This document shows, piece after piece, positions 34,085 to 47,500 of a DNA stretch of 64,000 nt. A program made the position numbers and the translations under genes. How positions within the stretch are numbered: position 1 is the first letter of the stretch; each line of letters starts with the position of its first letter. The notes below the pieces were generated by a model. That model did not search any database and was not told the origin of the DNA. It saw nothing but the letters and a program-made list of their open reading frames with translations. Origin of the DNA: Pterobdella sp. o SKG-2022 (taxonomy: Eukaryota; Annelida; Clitellata; Hirudinida; Piscicolidae). The stretch lies in the NCBI GenBank assembly GCA_964035795.1, contig OZ038324.1:4398680-4462679 (forward strand), given 5' to 3'.

Positions 34085-34494
34085 TTTTGAACGTTTTTTT
34101 TTCAAATTTTATACGATTTGCAGTGGTTTTATTATAGTCCTTTCGTATCTTTTTAATTTATAAATTATTTTTTGAATCAAAAAAATCGAATCTTTCTCAT
34201 TCTTCAATTGTACCATAATTGGATCAATTGAAAACAGTTCTTGGTGGTCAGTCAAAAAAACAGTTAATTGTCAAAAATTTTTTTAAATTTTGTTTATTAT
34301 TTTTCAAACAAGCTATTCTATTTATCGTGTAAACAGTTCCAATCTAAAAGATTTAAATTTAAAGTAATTTTAAATGAATAAAAATTTAAAAAAAGTAAAT
34401 AAAATTAATTATTAAAAAATATTCAAAAAAAAATATTTTTCAATGTAAGTTATTTTTTTCCAAAATGTCATCACTTAAGTGGTTGTAATGAGTA
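34085..34494. other. TAPT1-glypican intergenic region
   Basis: 410 bp, very AT-rich, between two genes on the same strand. It must hold the TAPT1 3' end and the glypican promoter. No further feature seen. Confidence 0.45.
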
Positions 34495-37400
34495 ATGGAG
34501 GCTACAGGAATCTCGATTAAATGCGGGCTGGTTTTTATTCTTTTTACCTTTCATTTTCCATCATTTTTGGCCAATTTTTGTATAACCCATTACAACCAGA
34601 ATGGTGAGTGATAATATAAATTTAACAATCTTTTAGCTTCATAAAAACTTTAAAAAGCAGAAACTTCCACCTGGAAATGCCAAAATGCGTCAAACTGTTG
34701 TGATGTTGTCAAAGTGGCGACGCAAGAAACTAAAGATCATGTGAAAGAAGCTCTAGAAAAACATTTTTTATCTCTTTCTAAGATGTTTGAGTTCTCTTAC
34801 AGAAAACTTGACAGTTAGATTTTAATATGACTTTATCAATTTTTTTGAGAATAAATAATTTAACTTGGTACGTCAGAAAGTTCATAATCATTAAAATTTA
34901 ATCATTCTCAACCCATAGAGACAGTGATACAAATGTTGAACAACTCTAAACATGAACTACACGATTACCTACTTCAAGTTTATGGACCCCCTTACGAGCT
35001 CATGTCTGATTGTCTCTTTGAACTCTTCCATAGCCTTGAATTCTACTACACAGCAAAAATACCACCAAGTCTCTTGAAAATCTTTGATGTTTTTTTTGAG
35101 CAACTCACCTCTAGATTGATGTTTTTATTTCTTCATGACTTTGACTTAACACCAGAGAAAAATGAGTGTGTTAAGAACTATACCTTGAAACACAAGTTTT
35201 TTGATAATACCCCTCAAACCCTTGCTTCACAGGTATTTATATTTTACTGATTTTTCTATAATATTCATTTGATAGTAAAAAACTTTTATATTGAGCTATA
35301 ACTGTCATCACAAATAATTGAATGCTTGGTCCCAAAATTGAAAAAAAAATTATACATTAACAATAATAGACTTATTAATTGACTTTTATAGAATTTTATT
35401 AACTTGATTTTCATAGATTTAAACTTCACCAATTAATCACATAACCTAATCTCCATTTTGGCTCACTTACTGAACACTTCTGGCTTCCAAACCCCTGTAT
35501 TTGATTCCACTATAATCAAATCATAATTCAATTCAATTGCATTATATATATCCATTTATTCTTATGATTATTGGAAATCAACATGAAAGCATAATGATAT
35601 ATTGTATCATTTTAACAGATCAAAACGTCATTCCTTCTTCTGAGGACTTTTTCTTCATTTCTCAAGAGCACCCATCAACTCATCAAAAACATACAAGAGG
35701 TCATTCAATAATCATATATAAGAAAATACTAATATATAGAACAATTTTTTACGTGGATTTATAAAAGAGTATATACACTATAAAATTGTATATAGCTATG
35801 TTTTAATATTAGTTTACTGTAGCTTTTTTAAGTATTAGTTTACTGTAGATGTATTTAAATATATTGCTTCACCTAAATATTGGTTTGTATTTTATGAATT
35901 ATCATGTATAGCTCAATTAGTTAGTATAGTAACAACTGAAATTAAACACATCAAATGGCCAATCTGAAGACTTGGTAGTATGACTATGAAAAGCCTTTTT
36001 GACATAAAATAGCCGGATATCAATATAATAGAAACAAACACTAAGGTTTATTGAGAAACTTAATACATGAAGCTTTTCCTAAGAGTATCTTACATTATCA
36101 AGCCTGATACATTATCACTCGATAATGTAAGCTATTTTTACAAAAATCTTCGTGTAACAAGTTTCTCAATAAACCTTAGTGTTTGTTTCTATCATGGAAG
36201 TTTTGTTGTTTCGTTGGTTAGAGTGTTTGATTAAGTTTTTAAATAACTATTGTAAAGAGTCTTTATAGTTTTTTAAAGACATCGTATGTTCTTCTGTAAG
36301 TTTACTTGTAAAATAAGAGACTTTATGAATATTATAATATATATATTTATTTAATGAGGGTGCTTTAACTCTGAATTTCCCATTCTTTAAATAAAATATT
36401 TAAAAAAACTCATGTTTTTATTTTATATTGATTTTTTTATGATTGTTGCAAAAATTTTAACTATCTTTTAATACATGCTTCCCAATTGTGTCATTTCCGG
36501 CTATATTCACTAGCATATAACCAAATAAAATGAAAATAATGATATTTATTAATGTGTGGTGAATCGATAACTTCACAAATGTGAATTTTAAAAAACTATT
36601 AACTTTAAAAGTGAAGTAAAAAACAAAGTATTTATTAATCTAAATCACGAAGCTTCTCGGAAATATAACTTACATTATCAAGTGGTAATTCCTATTAAGC
36701 TTAGATGCTTTATTAACACAAAGCTTTTTGATATATTTTGTATAATTATCAGCAAAAGATTCGAATTTGGTCGTGTTTTTCCAATTATAATTCATGCTAA
36801 TAATCACTGTTTGCGTATTTCATTAATATGCTTTTGTCAAATCACGCAATCTCATGCAAATGAGAAAATACGTTAAACTAGTAAAAATAAAAATAATAGT
36901 AATAATAATAACAAAAATAATAATATTATTGTTATTATTCAGTCATGATGGTCTTAGGGATACCTTCACTCCCAACAGATGGTGCTAAATCATTTGTGCA
37001 GCAACACAGAATTCATAGAAAACATAAGTAATTGCTCCTTCTGTCCTCTTTTTCATCTTTCTCCTTCTCCTCTTTCTTCAAACTCTCATCATTGTTGTGC
37101 TTATGATGACTCACCAAGCAGCACCCTCCATCACCACCTCCACCTCTTCACCCCTCTCTACATACAGTGGACCACCTTTATCGGTGCGTTTTATGGATTT
37201 ATATATCATCATCATCATGCAAGGGTTTATCATTGATATTTTTTATGTGGATTGAATCATGTTTGGTTCAGGGTTTACTTTTCAAATTTTGTTCAAATTT
37301 GCCCAAAAAATGTGATTTGTTTTTTTTTGATAAATGTTGTTATAATATAATAATTAAGATTTCATATCTTCATCAACATTGTTGTTATATTAATCACAAC

Positions 37401-39071
37401 ATTGTTTCAGTATAACACATTATTCAACAACTTTGTTGTCCGTTCAGCCTATGCTTACATGGAAACGGGCGTAAAACGCTGATGATAATGATGATGATGA
37501 AGATGTTGGTACTAAAGTTGTTTGCAGGAATGTTGCAGAAAGTGGCCACATGTTTCTTGCATGAGTGCCACTTGTCAAACACCGTTAAATTGATGGATGA
37601 GAGTTTGTCTTCCGCTATGACAGCGTTCAAACACAACTTCGAAACCAAGCTTTCTCACGTTAGAAACCACCTTTATCGTTTGGGGTTTAAATTTTTATGT
37701 CTGCTATGGTTTTATTTATTTCTTATGTTTTTTATTGATTTTTTAGTGAAATATTTTTAAACTTTATTAGTTTCAATTTAAAAAAAAACAGACGATAACA
37801 AAAATAGTTTGTCGTTTTAAATAATTAAAAAATGTATTCATTTATACATAAAGAATTTCATTATTAACGAACTATCAATTTTTCAAAGATGATAAAATAT
37901 TGCGGAATAGTGGCAAGCAACTATAGACTCCCGAAAAGATCAATACAACCCCTAAAACAACCATCACTACAACCACCATCATCCTTCCACCAATCATCAT
38001 CACCCTACCACCCACCATCCCAAAAACGACCTTTCCTACAACCACCAAACCAACATCGAAAGGGCCGACAAGCTCCCACATTTACCTGGAGTGACAACCG
38101 CTTCGAGGACATAATGAATGAAATCAGGGTAGACGTCAAAGGCGCATCAAACTTTCTTACCACATCCCTGCAACAAGCTTGTATTCATGGAGTGGTTCCG
38201 TCTGCCCATCACAATGCTTGTCTTTTCCAGCCATCTCACAAGTTATTATTGTTATTATTATATTTTAATTAATATTATTTTTCAATGTTTTTTAATGCTT
38301 TTAGCATTATTATTATTATTACTTTATTCTTATTATTATTGTCAGTAGTATTGTTATTTACCTTGTTACAGTGCATATTATGTAAGCTAAATTTGCTGCA
38401 GAGGCATTTATCGCATCATTTTTTTTGCCGAGCTTCCATACAAGTTTGAAAGTCATTAAAAGTAAAAAAGCACCATTTTAAGTTTTGCCTTGCTTATGAT
38501 TCAAATGCCCCATCATACTTAACATTTTAAATTTTTTTTAGTGCCTCTACAGATACCAGCATTACTGAGCATCATTATCATGAGGTTTCTATTGTTAAAC
38601 TGTTGTGTTTGCTTCTAATGCGGTACCCATGATGATGAGAGTGGTGATGATGATGATGGCGTTGGTGATGATAGGGGTGGGCATGATGATGGTGGTGGTG
38701 AGGATGATGAAGGTGGTGATGATGATGATGATGATTGTGGTGAGGATGATGATGAGGATAGAAAGAGAATGAAAATGATATGTTTGTTGACGAAGAATAT
38801 TGTATATAAATGAACTATTATAAAAAAACTTGTACACTAATTTATGTGTAGTATTTACTACAAAAATATCTGATGCAACTAATATTTGCTACAGAAAGCA
38901 ACAATGTTGAACTCAACAATGTTGCAGAGAGTGGTTGGGATGTTGAACAACTTCAGCAACAGGCTTCGTCGTCTCCTTATCTTTAATGAGCCTATCGGAA
39001 AAAGTTTGTGGTCTATTTACCTATCTATCAATCTATCTATCTATCTGTCTATCTATCTGTCTATCTATCTG

Positions 39072-39108
<37 letters not shown>

Positions 39109-39516
39109 ACATATTCATCTATCTCTTGTTCTATATATTTTTTATATCTATAACTCAACACAGATACAAACAACAACACAATCAACATCTCTTTTGGTCA
39201 CTCTTCGGGTTATGATGATGAGGACGACGACGAAGATGATGAAGAAGGATCAGATTATGATGGTTATAACTATGATGATAAACCTTTTTCTGATGATGGC
39301 GAAGAATATTATGTAGATGATGAGGATAGTGGTGATGATGATGATTACCTGGAGGAAGTGGGTTATGATTCTTATCTGTTTCCAGACCGTTTCTACATTG
39401 ACGTCGACTATCACCCACCTTCCACAACCCCCCCATCACACGCCCTGCCCAATCGCGTGTCAATCATGCTGCTGTATTCAATTTCAATTATTTACTTAAT
39501 CAAGGAGTTATATTGA
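34495..39516 (+). CDS. Glypican, divergent, GPI-anchored heparan sulfate proteoglycan
   Basis: A cell-surface proteoglycan core that tunes Wnt, Hedgehog, BMP and FGF signalling in animals. Exons: 34495-34603, 34658-34813, 34919-35232, 35619-35699, 36979-37183, 37528-37658, 37889-about 38241, 38895-39003, 39164-39516. All joins are in phase except between 38241 and 38895, where an exon may be missing. A signal peptide (CGLVFILFTFHFPSFLA) is followed by the glypican helical core: NASNCCDVV, QVYGPPYELMSDCLFELF, SFLLLRTFSSFL and the Cys-rich SNCSFCPLF. A late acidic region has Ser-Gly attachment candidates (HSSGYDDE, EDSGDDDD). The C-terminus is hydrophobic (VSIMLLYSISIIYLI), as for GPI anchoring. 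Exon 7 carries a long Pro/Gln/Ser/His linker. Sequence similarity is weak but the order of blocks fits glypican throughout. Confidence 0.82.
36026..36193. mobile_element. Near-perfect inverted-repeat MITE-like element in glypican intron
   Basis: The left arm is ATAGAAACAAACACTAAGG then TTTATTGAGAAACTT. The right arm is its almost exact inverse (AAGTTTCTCAATAAACC then TTAGTGTTTGTTTCTAT). Inside are GAAGCTTTTCCTAAG, TTACATTATCAAG, and an inverted second ATAATGTAAG. About 168 bp. It is the best-conserved member of the family. Confidence 0.8.
36608..36690. repeat. Half copy of the AAGCTT-core element
   Basis: AACAAAGTATTTATTAATC, AAATCACGAAGCTTCTCGG, TTACATTATCAAGTGG. The left arm and core are present but the right arm is missing. 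It is 415 bases from the full copy in the same intron. Confidence 0.55.
37435..37502 (+). repeat. SINE-like tail with GATGAT
   Basis: GTCCGTTCAGCCTATGC, ACATGGAAACGGGCGTAAAA, CGCTGATGATAATGATG. Second copy of the tail seen at 25965. It ends only 25 bases before glypican exon 6. Confidence 0.55.
38633..38765. repeat. GAT/GGT microsatellite in glypican intron
   Basis: An imperfect trinucleotide tract. One plus-strand frame would read Asp/Gly-rich, like glypican acidic tails, but no splice sites place it in the transcript. Confidence 0.7.
39018..39110. repeat. TATC microsatellite
   Basis: A (TATC)n tract with TGTC interruptions, filling most of the short intron between the last two glypican exons. 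Confidence 0.9.
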
Positions 39517-41571
39517 GACATTTATTTTTACCGCATTAATTTATTCACTTTTACCCGCTTTTAAAGTTTCCATTCCTTTTTGAAACGCTTGTTTGTTTTG
39601 CTTTGAATATTTTTATCGAAATTTCAAAGTTGCTTTTTTGTTATTTTTTTGCATCATTCCCATGCACGCTTCACATTCGAATGATAAGATTTGTTCAATT
39701 GTATTTATTATCTTTTACTTTTAGTCATTCCACTATATAGAAAAGCTATTTGTGGTACCTTATTTAAATTATATTACCTTTATAGATTTTTTTCACACTG
39801 CTGGTCAGGCGCTTTGATGATTGGCAGTCTGCAGTTTATTAACTCCACCCCCTTTGTTTATTCGTAGTCGCTTGAATTTCTACTGCTTTCATACGCATAG
39901 TATTTGGCGGGCATAATACAAAAGATCATAAATCTCGACCAACATCAAGTGTTTATTCAAAAAGAATTGTTTTCTTGAATTTTTTTTATCGCTCAAGGTC
40001 AAACGTGAAGACCATGTTTGGTATGATGGCATATCAATATGAAACTTGATTTTACACAAATATACCTCTGAAGTCCAGCAATACTGAAACCAATGCCAAC
40101 ATCAACAGTGTCTGTGTTTTGAATGGCTATTTATCACCGAAATTATTTTTTTTAATTGTAATTTTATATCAATCAAATGTTTCATATTGTGATTTGATAT
40201 CAAGATTATCGCTCTATATTGCAATCAGTATCAAAATTATTGTTCGAGTGTTTGTGTCAAAGTATTGACTTTAAATCAAAAATCTCGTTAAGTTTGAATA
40301 TTACCATAAAATAAAACGTCTTACATTTTTTGAAAGTTTTTTAAAAAATTTTGAACAAGTGAAATACCGTTTTTTCCCAAAGTTTTTTGAGTTTTTGGGT
40401 TTCTTTTATAGCCACTATCGAAAAATACTGTTTAAAAAGTAGTTTAAGTAATAGAATAAGTTTGTTTACGAGTTCCAAAGCTAAATCTGAGTTCCACTCT
40501 CAACAAGTCATCGCGGCAGGTTGTGGTGCTAGATTTGTAACGTATGAACATTAGTTAAGATCACAATGTTCACGTTACAAAACCAACACCACTCCCTAAA
40601 ATCTTAACCCAAAACTCTTACTATTTCAATTAAGAAAATTCCAAATAAAACGCTTTATATATATCGCCAAAATTGTCATTCTTCAAGAACTATGCCCACG
40701 TCATGCTGTCTTCAACTTACTCAATATCTCCATACAGATAGATTCAGCCAGATGATGTTATTCTTCAAAAAGCACTGTACATTATTATAAAACAATAGAT
40801 GGATTCATACTTGAAATTGTTCTAAAAAAAAATAAAACTTCCACTCGACCTCAACTTGTTCTACATAAAATTTAAAAGGTGTATTCTAAATGTGTTATTA
40901 TAGAATATGACAAAAACTGTGGAAATTTGATACAATTGAGAGTTTGTCAAATTTGATGAGTTTTCTCAAATTTGGAGGTGGTCTAATCAATTTTAATCGG
41001 ATTTTAAAATTTCGAAATATAGTTTGCATAAGGCTTCTATAATAATAAAGAATTTCTGGAAAACGTGAAATAATCAAAAAAGAAGAAGTAATCTTGGATT
41101 TATTTTAAACACAAGTATAATTTTGGAAGATATGCAGCTATATATTGACTGCATGAGAATTTTAAAATGTGAAGCGCCAAAAATACCGCTCTTTAATTTC
41201 CGCAGTGCTTCTATTCATTAGAAAAAGCTTTGTTTCTGATTTATTTAAATTTTTTGTGTGAAAATATTGACAAAAATATAATTTTTTTTAAACCGGGAGA
41301 CGATATTCAAAGTTTAACGTTGAATGAACACTTGACATCAATTTAATTGTCGTTATCAAACATATAATGTAATAAGCACATTTTCAATGTTTTACTTGAT
41401 GGAATATACACGTTTTCATCAAAAATATCAAAATATAGATGGATAAAACTGAAATTTTGAAAATCTCTTAAACCACGTAGCCTTTCGTATGCCAACCTCA
41501 TATTTTCCAGCACACTTCTTCATATTATTTCTAAAAATCTCAACCCACAATGGTATAGGAGTTCCTTCATC
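39517..41571. other. Convergent intergenic region glypican / kinesin
   Basis: 2.05 kb of AT-rich sequence between two convergent genes. I found no exon-like segment on either strand. It should contain both 3' untranslated regions. Confidence 0.45.
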
Positions 41572-44500
41572 TCACTGCAAATTACATGCACTACTCATTT
41601 CAGCACTCTCATCTTTTCTGGTCACTTCAACATTTTTCTTGTGATTTTTGCTTTTCTTTTTGGTCTTCGGGGACCCAGAAATTAACGATTTCCTTCGTTG
41701 TTCGTTTTTTTTTGACTCAATCAACTGAAGATAATATTAGAAATGAATTGATCTTGCAGTTAAAACTACAAGTATAACAGCGTCATATGTTATATTCTTC
41801 TCAAGATATATCCCACTACTTACAAAATTATGATTACACTCCCAAAACTCACGTGTTTAACTTGTTTCCCATAGTAATCAAGCACTTCTTTTCCGTCCAC
41901 ATAGCCTCCTTTCTGCCTCATCTTTTTCTCTTCGTCTCCAAACACATAAACATCTATATCTTCGTCGTCTTCTCCATTCTCCTCAGATTCTTTCAAGGAT
42001 TCTAACTTCTTTTTGAAAGATTTAGCTCATAAATTAATTATATGACATGATGTATCGTAATCAGATTTATTCAAATCATTCACGTCAGAGTGGCATGGTA
42101 AAAATCATTTTTCTATGTGAGTTTTGATTGGTTGTATGTTTTGATAGAGCTTGTTGTATTTATTAAAACATAAAAAAAATTTATTTGAAAATTCGAAACC
42201 TACGTTTTTCATGTTCTTGTTTCCTGAAATCATCTGTAATCACATTGGTATTTCCATTGTCAAAACACAAACAAGTATAAGTTATTGCCCAAACAACTTG
42301 AGAAATGAATAGCTCCTAAGAAACATTCATTTGAAAAAATAATGAAATGAACTATTTCAAAATACTTTTCATTTTGGAGTTAAAACCAATAAACTATCGA
42401 ACAAAAAAACACAAGGGATGCTTCTGACAAACTCAAAAGACGCCAACTAACTTGAGAGATCAGCTGAGCTTTTGCCTTGAGTCTCATGCCGTTGCTGAAA
42501 GCTAACGAGTTGACTTCATGGTAAAACTTTACAGCATCACTATGTTCATTTTTAACTTTTTTTCCGCCATTTTCTTTTTCTTCATCTGGTTTGAACTTTT
42601 TTTTCCACACTCTGCAAACCTCTTGAAGCTTTTTTTCTTTCATTTCCAATCTTTTTTAATGGATTCATTCAATAATTTAATGGGTTACAGCAATTATGAC
42701 TGTTGCCTTGAATGTAGGATTATTATGGTTACCTTTGGCACTTTCTTTGCAGCAACAAGAGTTCTCCTTTGAGTTGCGAGGCGGGAACTTCACTGCCAAC
42801 AAACATCGACTTTCTCCTTTCATTTCTCCTTTTCTCCATCATTTCTTCATCTTTAGCTATTTGACGCAGATCCTGCAGTTTTTCAAGTGTTTCAAATGAA
42901 ATGTCACTCACCAATCAAACCTTTCAAAAATATTGTGTACATCAACTTTGCATAAGCACCTTGGTAGAAAGCATAGCGAGTTTTGGATCTGGTGGAATAT
43001 CCTTCTGCACAGCATATACGAAGAAGGTAATAGAGGCATTATCGAAGAAGGTGATGTGATGGTCTGTGATGGCAGGGAACGAGATGATGGTGGAATGGTG
43101 CAGCTTGTTAGCATTTTCTGCGATATTCGTAGTGACTTCTTTTTCTCCTTTCACGTTGTATTTGACGTAGACTCCGTGCCGATGTCTTCCGTTGATCAAC
43201 TCAACCCCCCTAACTATAACCTTTGGAGCCAAAATTATTTATTAGTATTATTATTTATTAATCCTCTGCTTTCATTATTTTTACTTCATTGAGTTGAAAT
43301 TATAACAAAGTTCTAAAAAACTAAAACTCTTAATGTTTATTTTTGAAAAATTAAGTTAAAAGTCTGGTGATTTTAAATTGCAACAAAGCTTTGACTTTCT
43401 AATACTTATATAAAACAATCTGCAAAAAAGTCACCTTGAAATGAAATGGTTTTTTAAGAAGCATGCTAGGCTCAGGTACATAATCATCCTCTCCCAAGTT
43501 CTTACCACTGGCTGTGCAGGGCTGTAAGTGCACGGTCATGCTTCCTTCTTCTCCTCCTGGCGAATGATTGACTTTAGAATTTTTACTCTGGTTTGGAGGT
43601 TTAAGTATAAAAGTTATGTTATATAAGTAATAAACGTGTAAACACTAAAAAATATGTTTTCTCTAGTAAAGAAAACATTTAACGAATAATCATCACAATA
43701 CCAATGATAATTTGAAATATAAAAAATGTTACTTTGAAAACAAAAATCGTATTTTAATAAAAAACTTCATTGTTTATAAATCTCCTCAAATATAGAAGAA
43801 ACGATATTCAAATTTGAATGTTTAAACATTTAAAACTCAAGTTATCAAAGTATCTAGATTAAACCCTTCAAATTTTTAACAAAGCTCCAACCTCTGAAAT
43901 TCCTTATAGGAAGCTGATCTTGAAACTCAAGCTGGTAAGAGAGGGCTTGCAGGAATATATGGGAATTACCAACCAAAGCATCCTCGATACTGTCCCAAAA
44001 TGGATCTTCTTCTTTGGGTACTTTCTCCAGGTCCAACTCACCGTCCAACACTGATTGATACATGTCCTATGACGGGTTGTGTGGGTTGAGTTATGGGCTC
44101 GGTACAATTGGGACTCTTTGTTATTGTATTTTTAATTGGTTATTCATAGTTTTATTTCAATTATCAATTTTTAATTTAATCTTTTTTTCGATGTCATTAT
44201 CTCCCTATGTATACAGTTTCATTTTTATTTTAAATTCTTTTGATATCATACATTTAATAAATCTACTTTTAACGATCCACGCAAAGTTAAACACTCAAAC
44301 GCACAAACCTTACCTGCATAATAAACCTTCTGTTAATGAATTTGCCTCTCTCCCACAACCACACGTTCTTTGTCAACAAGTCTTTCACCTGGATCATCAC
44401 TCTGCGGAGAATGATAAATAATTTCATGTTTCTATTTGTTAGTATTTATATAAGCATAGTCTGCAATTTTTTATACGTATTTTGAGTGTTTTATCAACGG

Positions 44501-47500
44501 AAATCTATGTACTACTAGAAAATAACATAAAAATTCTATGTTGGTTAGTTATATCAATTACTAACTTTATATGTAGTTAGTGAGGGTTTAAAACGTGAAA
44601 AAGTGAAATTTATTTATCAGCATATTAAATTCAATACAAAAACACAAGAAACGTTATAGAACTAAATCTCGACTTCGTAGGCCGGTCTTTGAGTCCCTCA
44701 TAAGCATCGGTGGCCAGCAAAACTACATCAAACGTTTTGTACTTTGCCATTTCTTCAGATAAAGCGTTTACTTCTGAGACCATGGGTAGGGTTTCAAGCA
44801 CTTGTTCTTGGGTTATTTGCTTGTCTGTGAAACATCGTTGTAATAGAAGGCATATGTTGTTTTTTAAAAATGGTTTTAAATTGGTTAGAGCAACATCATT
44901 AATTCATATAATATATAAAGATAGTGTTGAAAATTGCATTTCTAGCCCAAAGATTTTTCTTATTTCATAATTATAAAACTAAATCCTAAAAGTTTAAAAC
45001 TACAAAACTGAGCCACACCCTTAGATAGAGCAGTGACGTCTGATGCAGTGAATCCCTGAGCCTGAGCTATCTCCAGCTGAGCTTGCTCCCAGGTAGCTAA
45101 TCTTGATGGGTGATGCATGCATTAAGATTATGTATATTGGGGGATCCATCATGAAGTACTTTTCATTGTATTTGGAAAGTTTAGGGTCCACGAAGATATA
45201 CAGATGGTTGGAACCTGGATGGGTAGTTTGTGTTTTTAATGTAGTTTTTTGTTGAAAAATTAAAACTTAATGTTAGTTTCAATACTAATAATTCAAATAT
45301 GACATTTAGTTAATATTGATAAGATTTGTATTTCTAGTCAATTTGATTAGTGCCTGAGTTTAAATAATTCTTAAGGTTACTTCGGTTCAAATATGTAATT
45401 TGATTTAAAAAATACTTGGAAACTAAACAGGCTCAACCAATCTACTCATTATTATTTATTTTAATAATTATTAATTCTGATTATATATTCTACAGTATTC
45501 GCAACAGATCAAAAACCCACCAAAAAGAATGCGGTCCTTATGGTTGATGGCGGTATCATCAGAGACATTCTCTCCGTTAATCTTTATCCTGGCTCCTTTG
45601 CATGGCCGAACTTCGTACACCACTCCATTCTTGCCTTTTTTTGCTTCTATGTCCGCATGATGCTTCAGTATACTGAAGTTTTCATTGGGGTTCGTTATTG
45701 TTTAATATATGTTTCGAATTTAGAAATGAAATGATGGATATAGAAGATGAGCTGATACACTAAAACGAAACAAACAAATAACGAATATTATTATAGTTGC
45801 ATGAAATATGATAATACATAATAATATGAAATACATAATGAAATAATAAATCTTTAATTTTATATGAAAACGACTCTAATCATGTTATATAAACTGCAAC
45901 TGAAAAAACAAATAACGGTGAAAAACCTGAGCCCACTTAGACAGATGGATGGAAGGGGGATGGCATCTTTCCTGCCAATGCTGGTCACCCCTTCTCTCAA
46001 ATAATGGAACACCACTCCAGTCAACATCATATCCTCGTTCAGGTTCACCAAATGCACCTCCTTCCTCCTCCTTTCATCGTCCACTGACTGCAACCCTTCT
46101 TTCCTTGCTTCTTGCAGCTGGTTTAATAAAATAGAGGTATTACTATACTTTATAAAAGTTTTAAGGCATAAAATTCATGTAAAATAACAACTAGTGTATT
46201 TATATTGTTTTTTTTTACAAAAAACAATATGGCTCATCACGTAGCAACAATATGTATACTAGTTAGATTCTAGTCTGCACAACACTCGTACCTTTTGGGA
46301 CCACGCCTTTTGTGAGTTGCCCATCAAAGCCTCTTGGTTCTTCTGCAACTTCTCCATTGCTTCTTCCATCATCTCCTTGCGCATCTTCTCTACCTCTGTA
46401 GTGTTTGGGATGACCACAAATAGTTGTTTACAACATGACCACTTCATGGTTCAGATGGATATTTATACATTTGTAAAGCTTATTAGTCTCTCATCGCACT
46501 CATCCTCTAAACCCATTCCTCATTCATTCCGCAAACCTGCTGAACTCATTTCCTTGGTGATCTCGATTTGACCTCCGAACATGCCTGACTTTATTTGCTC
46601 CTTCAACTGTTCATTCTCTTCCTGTTATATATTTTTTTTATTATACTTTTTTATTTTTTTATTTATCAATTCCTTTTCAGAATTTTGTTTTACTTTTATT
46701 ATTATTATTATTATTCATTTTCATCATTATTCTATATAAAATTAATATCAAAATCTTATAAATAATCTTTGTTTTTAAAGAATTTAAACACTACGGGTTA
46801 ACCTTGAGCTGTCTAATCAATCTTTCCACTGGATCTTCGTTCACCGTTGTCTTGTTCTTTATCCTCTTCGCTCTGTCCGCGTACCTTTACAATTTTTTTT
46901 TGATAACATGATACGATTAAATATGATAAAACACAGTTAATTTTAATACGAAATGACATAAAACATTCAAATTTGATAAAATACGATAGGGTGTAATAAA
47001 ATACAATCAGATATGTTACGTTGAAATTAAATAAGATCTAACACAAATATACTTTAGCACAATTAAATACAATAAATTTAAGCATAATGCCCATTTCATC
47101 GCAGAACTTTAATGATACTCTAAAAATATAAATAATACAATCAAGATAAACCATCTTGTTCCATGGTTGTACCTGAGTGTGGAAAGAGTTTCGTCGTAGT
47201 TGATGTCTGCGGGAGACAAGGCTGCTATCATTATTGTCTTGCTGTTGAGGTGGGTTATAAAGTTTAGTTGAGTTGATTGAATGTGTTTTCATTGAATGCA
47301 GAGTAATTGAGTCTTATTGCTTTTAGCAACATCATAGAATAAAACAAACAGAAATAAATGTTGATTTGGTCTAAAAACAAAATCTATCAAAGCTAACAAC
47401 TTAAACGCATCAAACTCAAAACTTATTGAAATCTACACAAATCTTTGCGTATCCTCTATCTAACCTATTGCCACCTAGAGCATTCTGAAGGAGCTTGGTT

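Noticed and set aside
36979..37236. Stand-alone His/Ser/Pro-rich small protein
   Set aside because: The frame is bounded by a good acceptor and donor and fits the Cys-rich block of glypican exon 5 in phase.
38633..38765. Acidic Asp/Gly exon of glypican
   Set aside because: One frame resembles a Ser-Gly acidic tail, but there are no matching splice sites and the tract is a GAT microsatellite. The true acidic tail is at 39164-39516.
42933..43292. Plus-strand open frame of 119 codons
   Set aside because: It is the antisense shadow of a kinesin exon (43220-42960).
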